A DNA stretch of 64,000 bases from positions 158,013,545 to 158,077,544 of the forward strand of contig CM043950.1 of assembly GCA_014529385.2 (NCBI GenBank), read 5' to 3'. The translations under genes and the position numbers were made by a program. This DNA is from Adiantum capillus-veneris (Eukaryota > Streptophyta > Polypodiopsida > Polypodiales > Pteridaceae). Under the pieces are notes generated by a model. That model searched no databases, was not told the DNA's origin, and saw nothing but the letters and a program-made list of their open reading frames with translations. Positions 34,441 through 46,795 of the stretch are shown here, in pieces; within the stretch, counting starts at the first letter, position 1; the number at the start of each line of letters is the position of its first letter.

Positions 34441-35640
34441 TTTAAGATGAAAAAAAAAACGTGTTGTCACTTCAAAATTGATTCAATGGAGGCTCAACGC
34501 CAAATGTTAGGATATCCTCTCTTTTTTGGAGAGCCGGGCGAGGATCATCAAGCTATTTCCAGCAAATTTCAAAATGGCTTGTCGCATAAAAAGAGTGATA
34601 GGAGATGAGGAACACTTAGAAATGTTTGAGGTAGTCTTGAGGAAGGATGCTAGCACTTGGTTTGACTCTCTATCTTAGGAGGTTAAGGGAATCTATAAGG
34701 AAGTAGTTGATCATTTCAAGAAATACTTCTTTGACCCCAAAAACACTCAAAAGCTATGGCAAGACATCATTTCTCACAAACAAAAAGACTTAGATGACTA
34801 CTACATGTATAGACAAGAGTTTCTATGTCTTTGGGTTGTATGGGTGAGAAATGTTGCTAACCCTGGTGATGGAGTAGATTTCCTAAAGAAGGAGAGGTTC
34901 ATAGTTGGTCTCTTTCCCGCACTAAAGATAAAAGTTGAGGCGGGTGCACCTACTACCTTTTGGATGCAACTGAAACTAGAGCTGTGGAGAAGTATAGGAA
35001 ACTCAAGTATCTAAGAGGAGAGGTTCCAATAGAGGATCCTAGACCCAAGGGAAAATTGGAAGCATCAACATCCAGACATATTCTTGAGGTAATATCTGAA
35101 GTGATTGAGAAGTTAAATGAATCTTTAAGAAACCTGTCAATTCACCTTGCACAAGATATAGGTCCAAAGGGACAAGCAAAAAAGTCAAAAGAGTGAGAGC
35201 AACCACGACCTAGGAGAGTCTTGCAATGTTGGAATTGCGGGGAGTATGGACATGGTGTGTATAATTGTCCTTGGCCCCATGGGGAGCCAGATAGACCTAA
35301 ATTGAATTACCCAGTGATGAATGCAGGTGAAGGAACTAGTCAACAACCACGGATTCTACAAAGGCCAAATGGAGCAAGACCACCTCCACGAGGAGTGGAA
35401 GGAGTTCCACCTTTTCCAGATCCAAATGTGCATGCGGTAGAGGTGACAAATTCCAATGAGGTGGACATGGAAGCAAATGGTATTAAGCGTGGCCGTGGAA
35501 AAGGTAGAAAAAAGGAGTCACATCACAAAGTGACCATGGACAAGAAAAGAAGGCAAAGGAGACCAAGGAAACCAAGAGGACTCGACGTCGTATCAACCTC
35601 CAAGACTTCCCTCTTGGACATGGTATGGCTCCGTACAACT
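34441..35640 (+). pseudogene. gypsy-2 gag remnant
   Basis: In shifting frames: EAQRQMLGYPLFFGEPGED, then STWFDSLS, HFKKYFFDPKN, DYYMYRQEF and FIVGLFPALK (retrotransposon Gag core). Next comes a Glu/Lys-rich helix-prone stretch at about 34990-35195. A CCHC zinc knuckle (CWNCGEYGHGVYNC) lies at 35224-35265, followed by a proline- and lysine-rich tail. Three or more frameshifts and stops interrupt it. Confidence 0.8.
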
Positions 35641-36059
35641 TGTTGGAATACATGAGGGGTAAGGGTCCTGATATCTCATGCCCTCAATTTCTTGCATTAT
35701 GTCTACAATTTAGGAGGGATTTAACAAGGTCATTTAGCACTAGGAGAAAGGTAAAAGAGAGTGTGTCTGTTGTAAAAATTGCACAAGCTGAAATGAATGA
35801 GGATATTACACCTGTGCTAGATTGTTACATCAAAGGAACATTGGTTTGTAAAGGTCTAATGGATGGGGGTGCACAAATTTGCATCATGACAGAGGGACTC
35901 ATGCAAAGACTAGGCATGCACATCCATGAGACACCTGAAATCAAAGTCAATGTTGGAATTAGGGTTGCAGAGAAACACACACAACTTGGAGAAGATGAAG
36001 GAAGCTCAAGGCACACAATAGAGAGTGTGTTACTTAGTGTGCAATGGAAAGATAGATAG
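35625..36059 (+). pseudogene. gypsy-2 protease remnant, truncated at the nest
   Basis: The frame runs NLLEYMRGKGPDISCPQFLAL, then VLDCYIKGTLVCKGLMDGGAQICIM (retropepsin-like, with DGGA where DSGA/DTGA is usual) and EIKVNVGIRVAEKH. It breaks off at about 36059, directly before the copia sequence. The rest of the protease and the reverse-transcriptase N-terminus are not found at the other side of the nest. Confidence 0.7.
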
Positions 36060-36252
36060 CCCTAGAGTGATGGGCGTATATACAATGCACGGGGGAAAAG
36101 ACCTTTTAAAGAGGGAAAAATTGCCCTGGGGGTCCTAGTGTGTTCACAAACATCACTAACACATGTATATGGTAACAAATCCCCCCTGGAGTGATGCGGT
36201 GAACGAGAGCTGGCACATGAGTAAAGGGAAGTGCCATGCCCTGAGGACAGGA

Positions 36253-38095
36253 TCAGTCCACAAAGGGGAGTAAGCCCAAAGCTTTGCGGAAAGCTTCAAG
36301 CTTCTCACGAGACAATGCCTTTGTGAAAAGATCTGCAAGGTTGTCCTGTGTTGGCACATAAGCCAAGCTGATCTCTCCTGCTGAGAGCCTCTCCCTGACA
36401 TAGTGGTAATGCACCTCAATGTGCTTTGTGCGAGCATGAAAAACTGGGTTCCTCGCAACTGCCAATGCTCTCTGACTGTCAGTGTAGATAGTGTTGATAG
36501 TGTCCTAGTCTAACACCCAAATTAGCCATAAGACGTCTGAGCCATACACACTCAACTGTAGCTGTGAAGACTACCCTGTACTCAGCCTCACAACTCAAAG
36601 TGGCCACAGTAGGTTGCTTCTTGCTCAACCATGATATGCATGAACTGCCAAGCATGAAACAAAAACCACTTGTGGACACTCGCGTGTCAAAACAACCAGC
36701 CCAATCTGAGTCCGAAAAAGCATGTAAGTCTGGCAGTAATGATGCCCCCTTGGGATAAAACAAGCCAAGATGTAAAGTGCCACTAAGATAGCGGAAAATC
36801 CTCTTGACAGCCTGCCAATGCTTAGACCCTGGGCTATGCATAAAGCTGCTGACCTGTGAGACTGCAAACTGAATATCCGGCCTCGTGTTGCATACATAAA
36901 TGAGGCAGCCAACAGCAGTTTGGTAAAGAGTGACATCAACAGGATCACCAGCATCATGTAGACTCAACTTCAAACCTGTTTCCATGGGAGTGGCAATAGG
37001 TTTGCAATCCTCAAGTCCAAACTTACACAGCAATGTCTCTATGTAACTTTTCTGACACAAGGCAATACCACCATCACATTGCTTAAACTGTATACCCAAG
37101 TAATGATGCAACAACCCCAAATCTTTCATCCTGAAAGTAGCATTCAAATCAGCCTTAAATTCAGCAATATGTCTCTCATTTGGTCCAGTGATAAGCAAAT
37201 CATCAACATAAAGAACCACAATGAGAAGTACATCACCCTCACACTTTACATACAATTTGCTTTCTGTTGGACTGTTACGAAAGCCTTGGTTGACCAAATG
37301 AGTGTCAGATTTCTCATACCAAGCACAAGGAGATTGCTTCAACCCATACAAAGCCTTGTTACATTTGCACACTTTTTCCTCTTGTCCTTTTATGACAAAA
37401 CGGCGAGGCTGCGTTACATAAACTTCTTCAAATATGTCACCATTCAAGAAAGCAGTAACAATGTCTGATTGATGTACATCCCAACCAAAATGAGCTGCCA
37501 ATGCACATAGAAAACGCACAGTATTCATACGACAAGTGGGAGCAAAAGTCTCTTCATAATCTATGCCTTTTTGATGTGCATAACCCTTTGCAACAACTCG
37601 AGCCTTATGGCGATCGATCTCACCATCCGGCTTGCGTTTCAACTTGTAAACCCACTTCGTACCAATGTCCTTTTTGCCAGGAGGAAAATCACATAAAGTC
37701 CATGTGTCACTCTCTATAAGTGCATCATATTCTGATTGCATGGCAGCCATCCAATTTTCTGAATTCTGTGCTTCATCAAAAGACAGAGGCTCCTCAACAT
37801 CATGTAAACTAGACACAGCCAAAGCATAACAATCTGATGCATAAGATGCATGGCAAGAGCCTGAACAAGTACGACTAGACAAAGGTGCATCCAATTTACT
37901 GTCACGCAAAGTGTGCACCAGCCATTTTGGCATACCTCTAGCTTGCTCATTTTCAACCCTTTCCTCATCAAGTACATCATGTACATCTGCATCAATAATA
38001 GGCTGATCTAAAACATTTTCAGAAACCCCCATAGGCTGTACATTTGCCTCATTGGAACTTACATTCGTATTTCCACCACTGAAAAGAGGCAACAA
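36253..38095 (-). pseudogene. copia reverse transcriptase and RNase H
   Basis: The open frame to 36479 contains WMAAMQSEYDALI, GTKWVYKLKRKPDGEI, KARVVAKGYAHQKGIDYEETF, DVHQSDIVTAFLNGD, ALYGLKQSPCAWY, catalytic LYVDDLLITG, and RNase H motifs FSDSDWAG and SWLSKKQPTVATLSCEAEY. A frameshift near 36480 separates the last block, 36465-36253 (TKHIEVHYHYVRERL, YVPTQDNLADLFTKAL), which completes RNase H. An upstream TAG at about 38108-38111 splits it from integrase. Apart from these lesions it is well preserved. Confidence 0.9.
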
Positions 38096-38110
38096 AGTGT
38101 CATAAATGTC

Positions 38111-40531
38111 CTATGAGCTTACATTACTGTCTCTAGTACATGACAGCAAGGACTGAGCAGAATCTTCCACAAACACTACATCCCGAGAAACCAGAATACA
38201 TTTTGTTTGCGGATGATACAACCTGTAACCTTTGCTTTCAGCACTATAATCAACAAAAATACATTTGACAACCTTATCATCCAATTTTCTGCGCTGCACT
38301 TGTGGCACCAAAGCATATGCCAAACAGCCAAAAACACGCATGTGCTCAATAGAAGGCTTTCTATCATGCCATGCTTCATATGGAGTAATAGACTGCAAAG
38401 ATTTCGTAGGACACCTGTTTAGTACATAAGTGGCACACATGATGGCCTCAAGCCAAAAAGAATGCGGCAAAGCTTGACTTTTGACCATACATCGTGCCAT
38501 TTCCGTCAGTGACCTGTTTTTCCTCTCAGCAACACCATTTTGCTGAGGCGTATAAGGCACTGTACATTGGTGTTTTATCCCATGACTAGCCAAAAATGCA
38601 TTAAATTCATGAGACATATACTCCCCCCCTCGATCTGAACGGAGGGTGCCCATAGGACATTTCGAGACATTTTCAGCCATAGCCAGAAATTGTTTAAAGC
38701 ACATAAAGACTTTGGACTTCGCTTTAAGAGGAAATACCCATGCATGCCTCGAGTAATCATCAATGAAAGTCATGAAGTACAGGTAATTGCCCAAGGACGG
38801 AGTTTGCATGGGCCCACAAACATCACTATGCACAAGCTGCAACCTGCATGTGGCCCGAACTGAACCATCCTTTGGAAATTTAGAACGCTGCATCTTACCC
38901 AAAATACAGTCTTCACAAACATGTTTGACAAGTGCCTCAAGAGGTGGCAAAGAAGCAACCATATCAGATTTCTGCAAACGCAGCAAATTGGCAAAATTCA
39001 GATGACCAAAATGTGCATGCCAAAGTTTTGCATCTGAAATAGCCCTTGAATCTGCAACAGCATTTGCAAAATTTTGTCCACACTTGTCGTACAAAGTGAG
39101 CTTATACAGCCTACGACACAAAAGTCCAGATGCAACAATTTCATCACCAAAACTGAGATCATGAACTGTACATCTGTCATCCACAAATTTGACTACAAGT
39201 CGAAGTCTAGCAAGTGCAGATACAGACAAGAGATTCTTCTTGATCCCAGGTACATAAAGTTCATCAACAAGTGTAAAGAAACTGCCATTAGCAGCAGTGA
39301 GCACAATCTTTCCAACTCCCTGAACTGGATAAGAGGCGTTGTTGGCACAAGTGACTGAATTCCCATGAGGGACAGACTCGAGAGAGGTAAACAATTCACG
39401 ATGTAAGGTAATGTTCTTTGTAGCACCACTGTCGAAATACCACATATGTGAATTTGCAGCAACTGACAAGCATGCATCATGGACAGCAGGATTGTAAGTG
39501 CACTCTGCGCTAAATGCCCATTCTGCATCAACATCAGCAACACAGTCTCCTTTTAGAGAAGACTCAACAATGGCTGCATTTGTAGTGGAACCAACATTTG
39601 CAGTGGAACCACCCTCTTTCTTCTTAGCCTCTTTGGCCTTCAACTTAGGACACGACTTGATCAAGTGATCATTGGCTTTACAATAATGGCAACACATCTT
39701 CTTTTTGCCCTTATCTCCAGAATTGCCAGACGAAGTGCTGCCAGTAGAAGCATCAGGAACAAAAATTTTGCCACTCGCAGCAGAACCATAGGAAGTGGCT
39801 GCATTACTGTTACCACCCTTTCTTTGAGAAGCAATAAAAGCCTGTTCAACTGCACGCTGCCTAGTCCTGTCTTTTCTGGAAAGTGACTCTTGCAACAGCA
39901 ATGTGCATAATGCATCAAACTTGACAACTTCTGGATTTCCTTGGGTCTTAAGTCTCCAAGTACTAGCAAAAGTTTGGTAAGAATCTGGTAAGGCATCAAG
40001 AACAGTCTGCACAAGGGAACTGTCTGAAATAACTTCACCTGCAGAAATAAGTTGCTCATTGATATCCTTGACACTAGCAAGGAAAGTGTCCATATCATCT
40101 TCCTCATGCATAATCTTAGACTCCAACTCTTTACGCAGAAAAGCAATTTAAGCCTCATTGCGGCTTGCATAAAGACCTGCTAGAATATCCCAAGCCTGTT
40201 TTGCAAATTTTTCTGAACGGATGTGAGGAACAATGGTGCGCTTCAAAGACAACGCAATCAATGCATGAGCCTGTGCATCCTTAACATCCCAACGAGCTTG
40301 TTCTGCCGTAGGCAAAACAGCTGCAATCCTTGCAGCAAGACCTGCAACATCCTCAACATCGCCTACATCCTCAGAACGAGGACGTACATCAATGCCCTGC
40401 ACAATGTTCTAGACACCCTTTGACACAAGAACATGTTGCATCATATAAGCCCACATAGGGTAGTTGTCCCCATCCAACCTGTCCTCAGCAACAAACATCT
40501 TGAACACATTTGTGTTGTTGTTGTCAGCCAT
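38111..40531 (-). pseudogene. copia gag, protease and integrase
   Basis: ATG at 40531 (MADNNNTNVF, LDGDNYPMWAYMM). TAG at 40409 and TAA at 40148 interrupt gag; the longest open part is 40126-38111 (671 codons). The Gag UBN2-like region is followed by the zinc knuckle CCHYCKANDHLIKSC (about residues 146-160 of that part), protease WYFDSGATKN, integrase zinc motif HAHFGHLN...CEDCILGK, and core motifs VHSDVCGP, LRSDRGGEY and QNGVAERKNRSL. Only three point stops separate this from a full polyprotein, so it is a relatively young insertion. Confidence 0.9.
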
Positions 40532-40705
40532 GCTAAATGCTGCACCTGATGTGAAAACTGCCCGAAAATAGGAGAAACGGAGCGGGAACAACCTGTGCTA
40601 TATAGCACAAACCGTAGAAGACTAGAAGGGACCTGTTATGCAGAAAACGGCACTGACAAAATTTTTGCACAAAATGACGAAATAGCCTGTGTAGTACTGT
40701 CTGTT

Positions 40706-40729
40706 GTTTATATATAGTCATTGACCAAT
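40706..40729 (-). promoter_or_regulatory. Possible core promoter upstream of copia gag
   Basis: On the minus strand ATTGGTCAATG is followed by CTATATATAAAC, an inverted CCAAT box and a good TATA box, about 175 bp before the gag ATG. The CCAAT part lies inside the sequence shared with the CACTA leaders. Confidence 0.5.
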
Positions 40730-41013
40730 AAAGACGAGATTATTACCCTGTGGTCCTAATCTCAGTGCACCTCTAGACTGAGGTGTGCGGGGATCAGGGC
40801 TGGCTAGAGAATGTGAGGTTGTTAGAGCTAGCAGAAAATAGTTGAAAAAATGCAATCGGACTTCAAAAGTGCACACAGACTTCAAGAACTTTAATGTATA
40901 GTCATTGACCAATAAAGACGAGATTATTACCTTGTGGTCCTAATCTCCGTGCACCTCTAGACCGAGGTGTGCGGGGATCGGGCCTGGCTAGAGAATGTGA
41001 GGTTGTTAAAGCT
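40715..41013 (+). repeat. Tandem pair of the CACTA leader sequence
   Basis: TAGTCATTGACCAATAAAG through GAGAATGTGAGGTTGTTARAGCT occurs at 40715-40830 and 40899-41013, shifted by 184 bp. The second copy leads into the CACTA-2 transposase, as the homologous copy at 29531-29640 does in CACTA-1. Confidence 0.85.
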
Positions 41014-41070
41014 TGTAGTTATAACAACTAGAGTGTTTTAATTATTTGTTGCATCATTGGTAGATAAATT

Positions 41071-44000
41071 ATGGATGATAGGATGGCGTGTCCTTGTGCA
41101 CATTGCAAGCATCAGATCTTTTGAAAACAAAAAATCTGCGACCAACACATATGCAATCACGGTCTCTTTTCGATAGAGCAAGTACAAGACTTGCGTTATC
41201 AATGTCATGGTCTAGAGTTTGAAGGTCAAAGTCCGCAAGTAGATATTGCTCAAATTCATCCCAGAGAAGATGATTTTCAAACGAGTAGCCATCGATTGAG
41301 TCCTCCCAACCAATACCTGAAGCGGCATTTCAAGAAGTAGAGATGGAGCAGATGTTGGACACGTTCTTTGACATGGATTCCAACATAGAAGGCGACAACA
41401 TTGAACGTAGTATTGTGGACCAACCTCAGCCATTCCATTCATATCGACGACATGATAGCAACGATGAGGAGGGCGAGATGATGCAAAGTCTTGCACACAT
41501 GCCGCTCTACAGTGCTGCAAAAATCTCAGTTCTCCGTACCGCATTGGTAATGCTTAATTTGCAGTCTGTCTACGATTGGTTTGACACCTCAGTCACAGAG
41601 CTTTTTAGGTAAACATATTTATCCTAAGCATGGTAAAGTGCAAATTACAGTTCATATAAGGTGATCAAAGGGCTGACTTGTTCATGTAATGTCAGGTTGC
41701 TGAATGAGCAAATCTTGCCAGAAGGGAATCACATGTCCCCTACCTGTGCAGCGAAGCTTCTTACTAATTTGGGCTTGGATTATTAGAAAATACATGCATG
41801 TCCTAATGATTGTATACTTTTTCGCAACGAGTATGCAAACCTGGAACAATGTCCGAATTGTGGATCAAACAGGTACAGGGAGGACACACAGGAAAAATTT
41901 ATCCCAGTAAAGGTCCTTCGACACTTTCCTTTCATTCCAAGAATAAAGAGCATGTTCAGGTGCAAGTCCATAGCTGCCTTGATGACATGGAACTCAAATA
42001 CTAGATCGACAGATGATGTTATGCGGGTACCTGTTGACTCTTCTGCATGGAAGCAATTAGAGGAAAGTTGGCCTACATTTAAGAACAAGCCTCGATGTAT
42101 CCGCTTTGTTCTGGCAATGGACGGAGTAAACCCATTCGGATTACGGAGTTCGTCATGGAGCACGTGGCCTATTTGCTTGGTTAATTATAATCTTCCACTA
42201 TGGATCGCTATCAAGAAGGGCCATCTGTTGTTGTCATTGATCGTCCCAGGAAAGTACAAAGCAAAGAACATGGACGTCTATCTTGAACCACTTATAGAAG
42301 AGCTCCAAATCTTGTGGACAGGAATCGATGCGGTTGATATATCTCAACCAATCGGACGACGGAATGTACATGTGCAAGGCATTCTCATGTGGACCATGCA
42401 CGATTGGCCAGGGTTCGGTGAGTGCTCAGGTAAGTGCCTTTAAAACCCTCACACGCATGTGATTCATGGCTATGTCAACGCTTTTAAATATTAATATGTG
42501 ATGTTTCAGGCTTGAGCTACTCGGGCAATCATGCATGTCCGAAATGTGATCCTCAACTTGGCTTCCGCTGCTCTGAGCATTTGAGCATGACAGTTTACGA
42601 GGATCATGGTAGATTTTTGCCTGAAGGACATGAGCTATGTGGACCAAACATATGCAAACATGATATGCATCCACTGAAAGCGAGCGATTGAAAAAACATG
42701 TGTCTGGAGAGGGGAGATTGGATGCCACCTGGAATGAAAATACTTTGTATTTTCCATGATCTCGTGGATTGGAGTGACTTGCTAATCAATCATTTGCTCG
42801 ACCCAATGCACATCTTCAAGAATGTGGGGGAGATCATCTGGAAGAGCATCACTGGGAAATGGGAGAGCAAGGCCCAAAGAGATGACCTACAGGCTGTGGG
42901 TCAAATGCCAGAGATGTGGCCTCGACTTAAACCCAATGGAAAGTGGTATATACCAAAAGGTCCATGGGTTCTGAGTCGCGCAGAAGAGCAACAAGTGAAG
43001 AAAACTATATCTTCATTCAAGACTCCCACAGGGTGCATGTGATGTTTGAAGACGGCTTTTACGAGAGATGACAATCTCAGTGGTCGTAAGTCCCACGATT
43101 GGCACAAATTTTTACAGCTCATCTTACCAATTTCCATAAAGGGTTGTTTGACAGATGACATTAGAAGAACAATCTACAAAATTAGTGAGATGGTACACTG
43201 GATTAGTTCAAAAGAAATAAGAAAAGATAGCATCGATGCAGCACGCTTAAATGCTATTGAAGTAGCGTGCATTGTGGAGAAGTACTTTCCAACAAACATT
43301 CTTACCATCCAAATGCATGTACTTGTGCATGTGGTCAATGAAGTTGCAGTTGCTGGGGTGGTCCATAACAGATGGATGTTCTTCTTGGAGAGATTTATGA
43401 AGACTTTAAAGGGGTTCGTCCGTCAAAGGGCTCACCCCGAGGGTAGCATGACCGAAGGATGGCTTGTACAAGAGTCTCTTGTCCTCATCAATGAATTTTT
43501 GGTCTCAATTGATCCACAGATGCCCCAAATGTGGACTACTGAGGTCAACGTCAAGGTGATAGGGGTAGAGCTGCAGGGACAAGGCATCGTTAGGAAGATG
43601 GACATCACAATGCGAGAAAAGGTTATGAGATTTTGCCTTCTTAACTCAGACATCATGCAAAAGTGGCTAGAGAGATACAAAGGGGAAAAGCAACAACATT
43701 TGACAGATTCAAGCGCAACCGTGCAAGTAGAAACCTTCCTTTTCCATACCATCTTCAAAAATTGCTCGACTTTCCAACTGGGCGGTGGTTAGACGCGACA
43801 CTCTCAGAGGCAAAGAGGAGTGGAGTGTTGATTACTGAAGAGGAAGAGGAGATGTCAAGGGGTTGCGATTGGCATGTACATTTCGCAACTTCTTGTTTGA
43901 GTTGTACATGAAAATTAGTTTGCTTTAATAACTTTTAATCTGTTTCAATTTTGTGGTTGCAGTATCACAAATATGGAGCTTTGTGGTCGCATGGAAAGCA

Positions 44001-44598
44001 CTTTAGAGTGCAACGGATTGACGAATAAAGGGTCACTTTCGACAGTGGTGTTAGGGAAAGCTTTGTCCAAGAAAGTAGGAGTAGTGCTAGGGATGAGAAT
44101 ATAGAGACTGGCCAGCTTGAATACTTTGGCTACATCCAAGACATCTTGAAGATTAGCTTTAGAAAGTTTGATATGTTTATCTTTGATGTCAAGTGGTTCA
44201 AAACTATTACCAGTGGCCCTAATGCAACTGTGCGCAAAGACAAGGGTGGATTGATTCAAGTGAACTCTAGGCGGGTGTGGACAGATGTGCGGGATACATT
44301 CGTACTTCCGTAGCATTGTGAACAAGTTGTATTCATACACGATCCACTATGGACAGAAGCTGATGAGAATGATCTGTCTAAACCGTGCTGGCTCTATGTC
44401 GTTCAAGTTGCTCCACGTAGCAAGCAAGTGTGTGAAGGATTGGATGTTGAGCTCAAAGAGGTGATTCATGAACAAAGCACAGGATCGATTCCAACTTTAA
44501 GTTTAGATTTTGAGGTGGATGTCAGCATTGAGCAATTGTTTGAACCTAGAGATGAGGTGTCAAATAATGAGCTCATGCAGAGAGCGACAAAGAAGTAG
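41071..44598 (+). pseudogene. CACTA-2 TNP2-type transposase, nearly full length but with stops
   Basis: Exon 1 41071-41608 (CPCAHCKH near the start, a TGA soon after), exon 2 41696-42429, exon 3 from 42510, last exon from about 43963, all with GT-AG borders. Transposase_21 motifs: HACPNDCILFRNEY-like, LAMDGVNPFGLRS, KKGHLLLSLIVPG, ILMWTMHDWPG. Then LLINHLLDPMHIFKNV, KSHDWHKFLQLILP, DUF4218-like RWMFFLERFMKTLKGFVRQRA and HPEGSMTEGW, and a DUF4216-like C-terminus (FDVKWFKT, DTFVLP, CWLYVVQ). In-frame stops lie near 41113, 41782, 42688, 43039, 44027 and 44310. The intron that splits HDWHK in CACTA-1 is absent here. Confidence 0.85.
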
Positions 44599-44878
44599 AG
44601 TTCGACGACGAAGATGCAGAAGTACAGATTGAGATAGACATCTTTGGTGCATCAGATCTCATAGAGGATAAGAGATAAACTAATGACTTTTTCTAGAAAA
44701 CCTTTTGCATGGCTCTTTTTATTAGCTTACAATACACTTTAGATTTTGCTCATTTATGTAGCAGTTTGGTTGATTTGTTTCATTTGTGTAGCAGTTTCAT
44801 TGATTTGTTGTTTGTATTGATTAAGCATTTCTTACGTAAACTAACGTATTTTGTGTTTTGTTTGTGTATGATTAGCCA

Positions 44879-45972
44879 TGGCCGATGACGATGAGCTCTA
44901 CTCTCCTACTTTTAGTTTTTCAGTCACTTTGGCCGGCATGTCACTCAAGCAGATGGGGCTCGTTTTTGTCTCAGTTCACACCTGAACAGATCGCCATGGC
45001 ACAACACCTTTGGGGTGTAGGTGCACGTACCTCTAGAACTACTACGACCAACCCTACGCCCGGGACTAGTGTGGTCCCTACACCGAGCGGCCCGACATCT
45101 CACTCTAGTGTGCCCCCTACGCCTGAGACTCGTGTGCCCTCTACACCAACGGGTGGTTCATCCTCGAGACGACGTCGCCGTCGTTCTGGAGGCGGTGGTT
45201 GCTGTGGTAGGGGTTCTACCGATGCGTCCACACCACCGAGAGAGCGCCCACCACTCTCTTCAGTAGATAGCTCATTGATGGGCACACCACGTACACCTTG
45301 GGGATCACACGATCATGATCCTAGCAAGGTGTACAAGAGCAGGGATGGGGCTGTTGTGGCAGATAGGGTGGAAAAGGAAATGCGACAGAGGATTCGACAG
45401 CTCTGTACGATTTGGTTTGGTCATACTGTGATGGAGATTTGGGAAAATCTCGATCTTGAGAGAAAGAATTACATTGTCAATACCATTCGGTGAGAGCACA
45501 GGCCAACAGAGGGGTACGACAAGGTCACGAACACCTAGATTTTGAGTGTGGCGAGGTCCACAATGTCACACCGTCGGTCAAAGACCAGAGACAGATTCAA
45601 CGACGGCGATCCGAAGCCAGCATGGTTGGACACAGAGGAGTGAATTGGGATTGCACGAGAGACACAAGACAATCCCAATAGATTTCAGCAGCAGAGAGAT
45701 GCCGCCAGAGCACGTTTAGAGTCTGCTAGACCGTCACATCTTGGGAGTGGAGGCTACGATACGCTTCGACATGAGTTTGTAAGTATTACACGTATGCTTT
45801 AAATTATTGATAGTTTATAGTTATTTGAAGATTTATCTAATGATTAAACCATAATTTTTCAGGAAGTTGTCATGAAGCGCCTTCCGACACGCCAAGAGGC
45901 GAAGTATGGGTACAAGCATGGACTTGTGGCCCTTTTGACCCAGCTAGAAGAGGAGGGAGAGGACGTCAATTG
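44879..45972 (+). pseudogene. CACTA-2 Transposase_24 gene remnant
   Basis: Starts MADDDELYSP, shifts frame near 44965, then reads FTPEQIAMAQHLW, a Thr/Pro-rich stretch, RRRRSGGGGCCGRGSTDASTP (the same motif as in CACTA-1), then MRQRIRQLCTIWFGHTVMEIW. A TGA at about 45491 and further shifts follow. RFQQQRDAARARLE and HLGSGGYDTL mark the domain end. A last exon after CAG at 45862 gives EVVMKRLPTRQEAKYGYKHGL and ends in TGA near 45973. It is clearly the counterpart of the intact CACTA-1 gene. Confidence 0.8.
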
Positions 45973-46018
45973 AGAGGCATTACCATGAATGCTTCTCACT
46001 CAGTGACCTCTTAGATAT

Positions 46019-46335
46019 GTACAATTTTGTAGTACTTATGTTTATGGTATGGTTAAGGTTTGACACTCAACTTATGTGTATGGTTTATGGTTATGTTTGT
46101 GCAACGTTATGGTTATGGTTATGGTTTTGGCAATCGTGCTATGGTTATGGTTTTTCTATGGTTATGGTTATGGTTATGGTTGTGCAAGGTTATGGTTATG
46201 GTTATGGTTTTTCTATGATGGTACATCAATCGTGCTATGGTTATGGTTGTGCAAGGTTATGGTTATGGTTTTGGTTCAGGTGATGGTTATGGTTATGGTA
46301 TGGCACATAGGTTATGTTTATGGTTTTACAGTTTT
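46019..46335. repeat. TTATGG hexamer-rich minisatellite in CACTA-2
   Basis: Dozens of GGTTAT units with interspersed TGTGCAA and TTTTCTATG blocks, at the 3' side of CACTA-2, a usual place for CACTA subterminal repeats. Open frames here are artefacts. Confidence 0.9.
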
Positions 46336-46399
46336 CGACTCATGTTAACAAGTTATGTTATTCTTACAATTTTGCTAATTGCCATACACTCGCTCTTTA

Positions 46400-46792
46400 G
46401 CGTTAGCTTGTAGGTGGAGTGCGGTTGCTTGTGCGCTCTTCCTTTGGGTAGAGAGGGTTGTTTTATTTTGCTGTAGTACATGCAGCATTAGTTCCCAACC
46501 CTCTCTGCCCAAAATTTTTTTGCAGGTTTTGGTCGTCGGTACAGGTTACGGTATAACAGCCGGTATGGGTCACGGAATAGGCATTGAAATTTGATTTATT
46601 AATACCAATGCTTATACCGTTGATTATTACGACGCCTATTTATAGGCCTATTCTGACCCCCGCTATACCGATACTTATACTGATGCTACAATACCAGCAC
46701 CTCTTCCGAAACTTATTTGAGCGCTTTTAAGTTTAAAATTTAGCGCTATTTCGTCGGTACCTGCACCGAATTCTGCGCGACCTCTTGTAGTG
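46400..46792. repeat. CACTA-2 right subterminal region and terminal repeat
   Basis: Repeated CGGTAYMGG/ATACCG-type words (CGGTACAGG, CGGTATAACAGCCGG, ATACCGATACTTATAC) precede CCTCTTGTAGTG. The GCGTCGCTAT motif of CACTA-1 is absent, so the two elements differ in likely transposase binding sites. Confidence 0.75.
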
Positions 46793-46795
46793 TAG

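Larger units (their letters stand above)
36060..40714 (-). mobile_element. Ty1/copia retrotransposon nested in gypsy-2
   Basis: The complete copia coding order gag, protease, integrase, reverse transcriptase, RNase H reads on the minus strand. After the RNase H end, a polypurine tract (CCAGGGGGGATT on the minus strand) precedes TGTTACCATATACATG at 36177, the expected start of a 3' LTR. About 118 bp of this remain to 36060. I find no matching 5' LTR at the right end, so the element is probably truncated on both sides. Confidence 0.85.
40715..46792 (+). mobile_element. CACTA-2 transposon, left end missing
   Basis: The right end is CCTCTTGTAGTG (46781-46792), identical to that of CACTA-1, and is followed directly by gypsy-2 reverse-transcriptase coding. 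The left terminal repeat was not found; the left boundary given is where CACTA-type leader begins. It contains a TNP2-type transposase and a Transposase_24 gene in the same order and orientation relative to each other as in CACTA-1. Both are full of stops. Confidence 0.85.

Noticed and set aside
36060-36177. Complete copia 3' LTR
   Set aside because: A polypurine tract and TGTTACC start fit, but no second copy exists at the other end, so LTR length and identity cannot be established.
46019-46335. Telomeric repeat
   Set aside because: The unit is TTATGG, not the plant TTTAGGG, and it lies at the end of a CACTA element.
46017-46348. Plus-strand frames of about 90 codons rich in Trp, Leu, Met and Val
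   Set aside because: Translation of the TTATGG hexamer repeat in CACTA-2.
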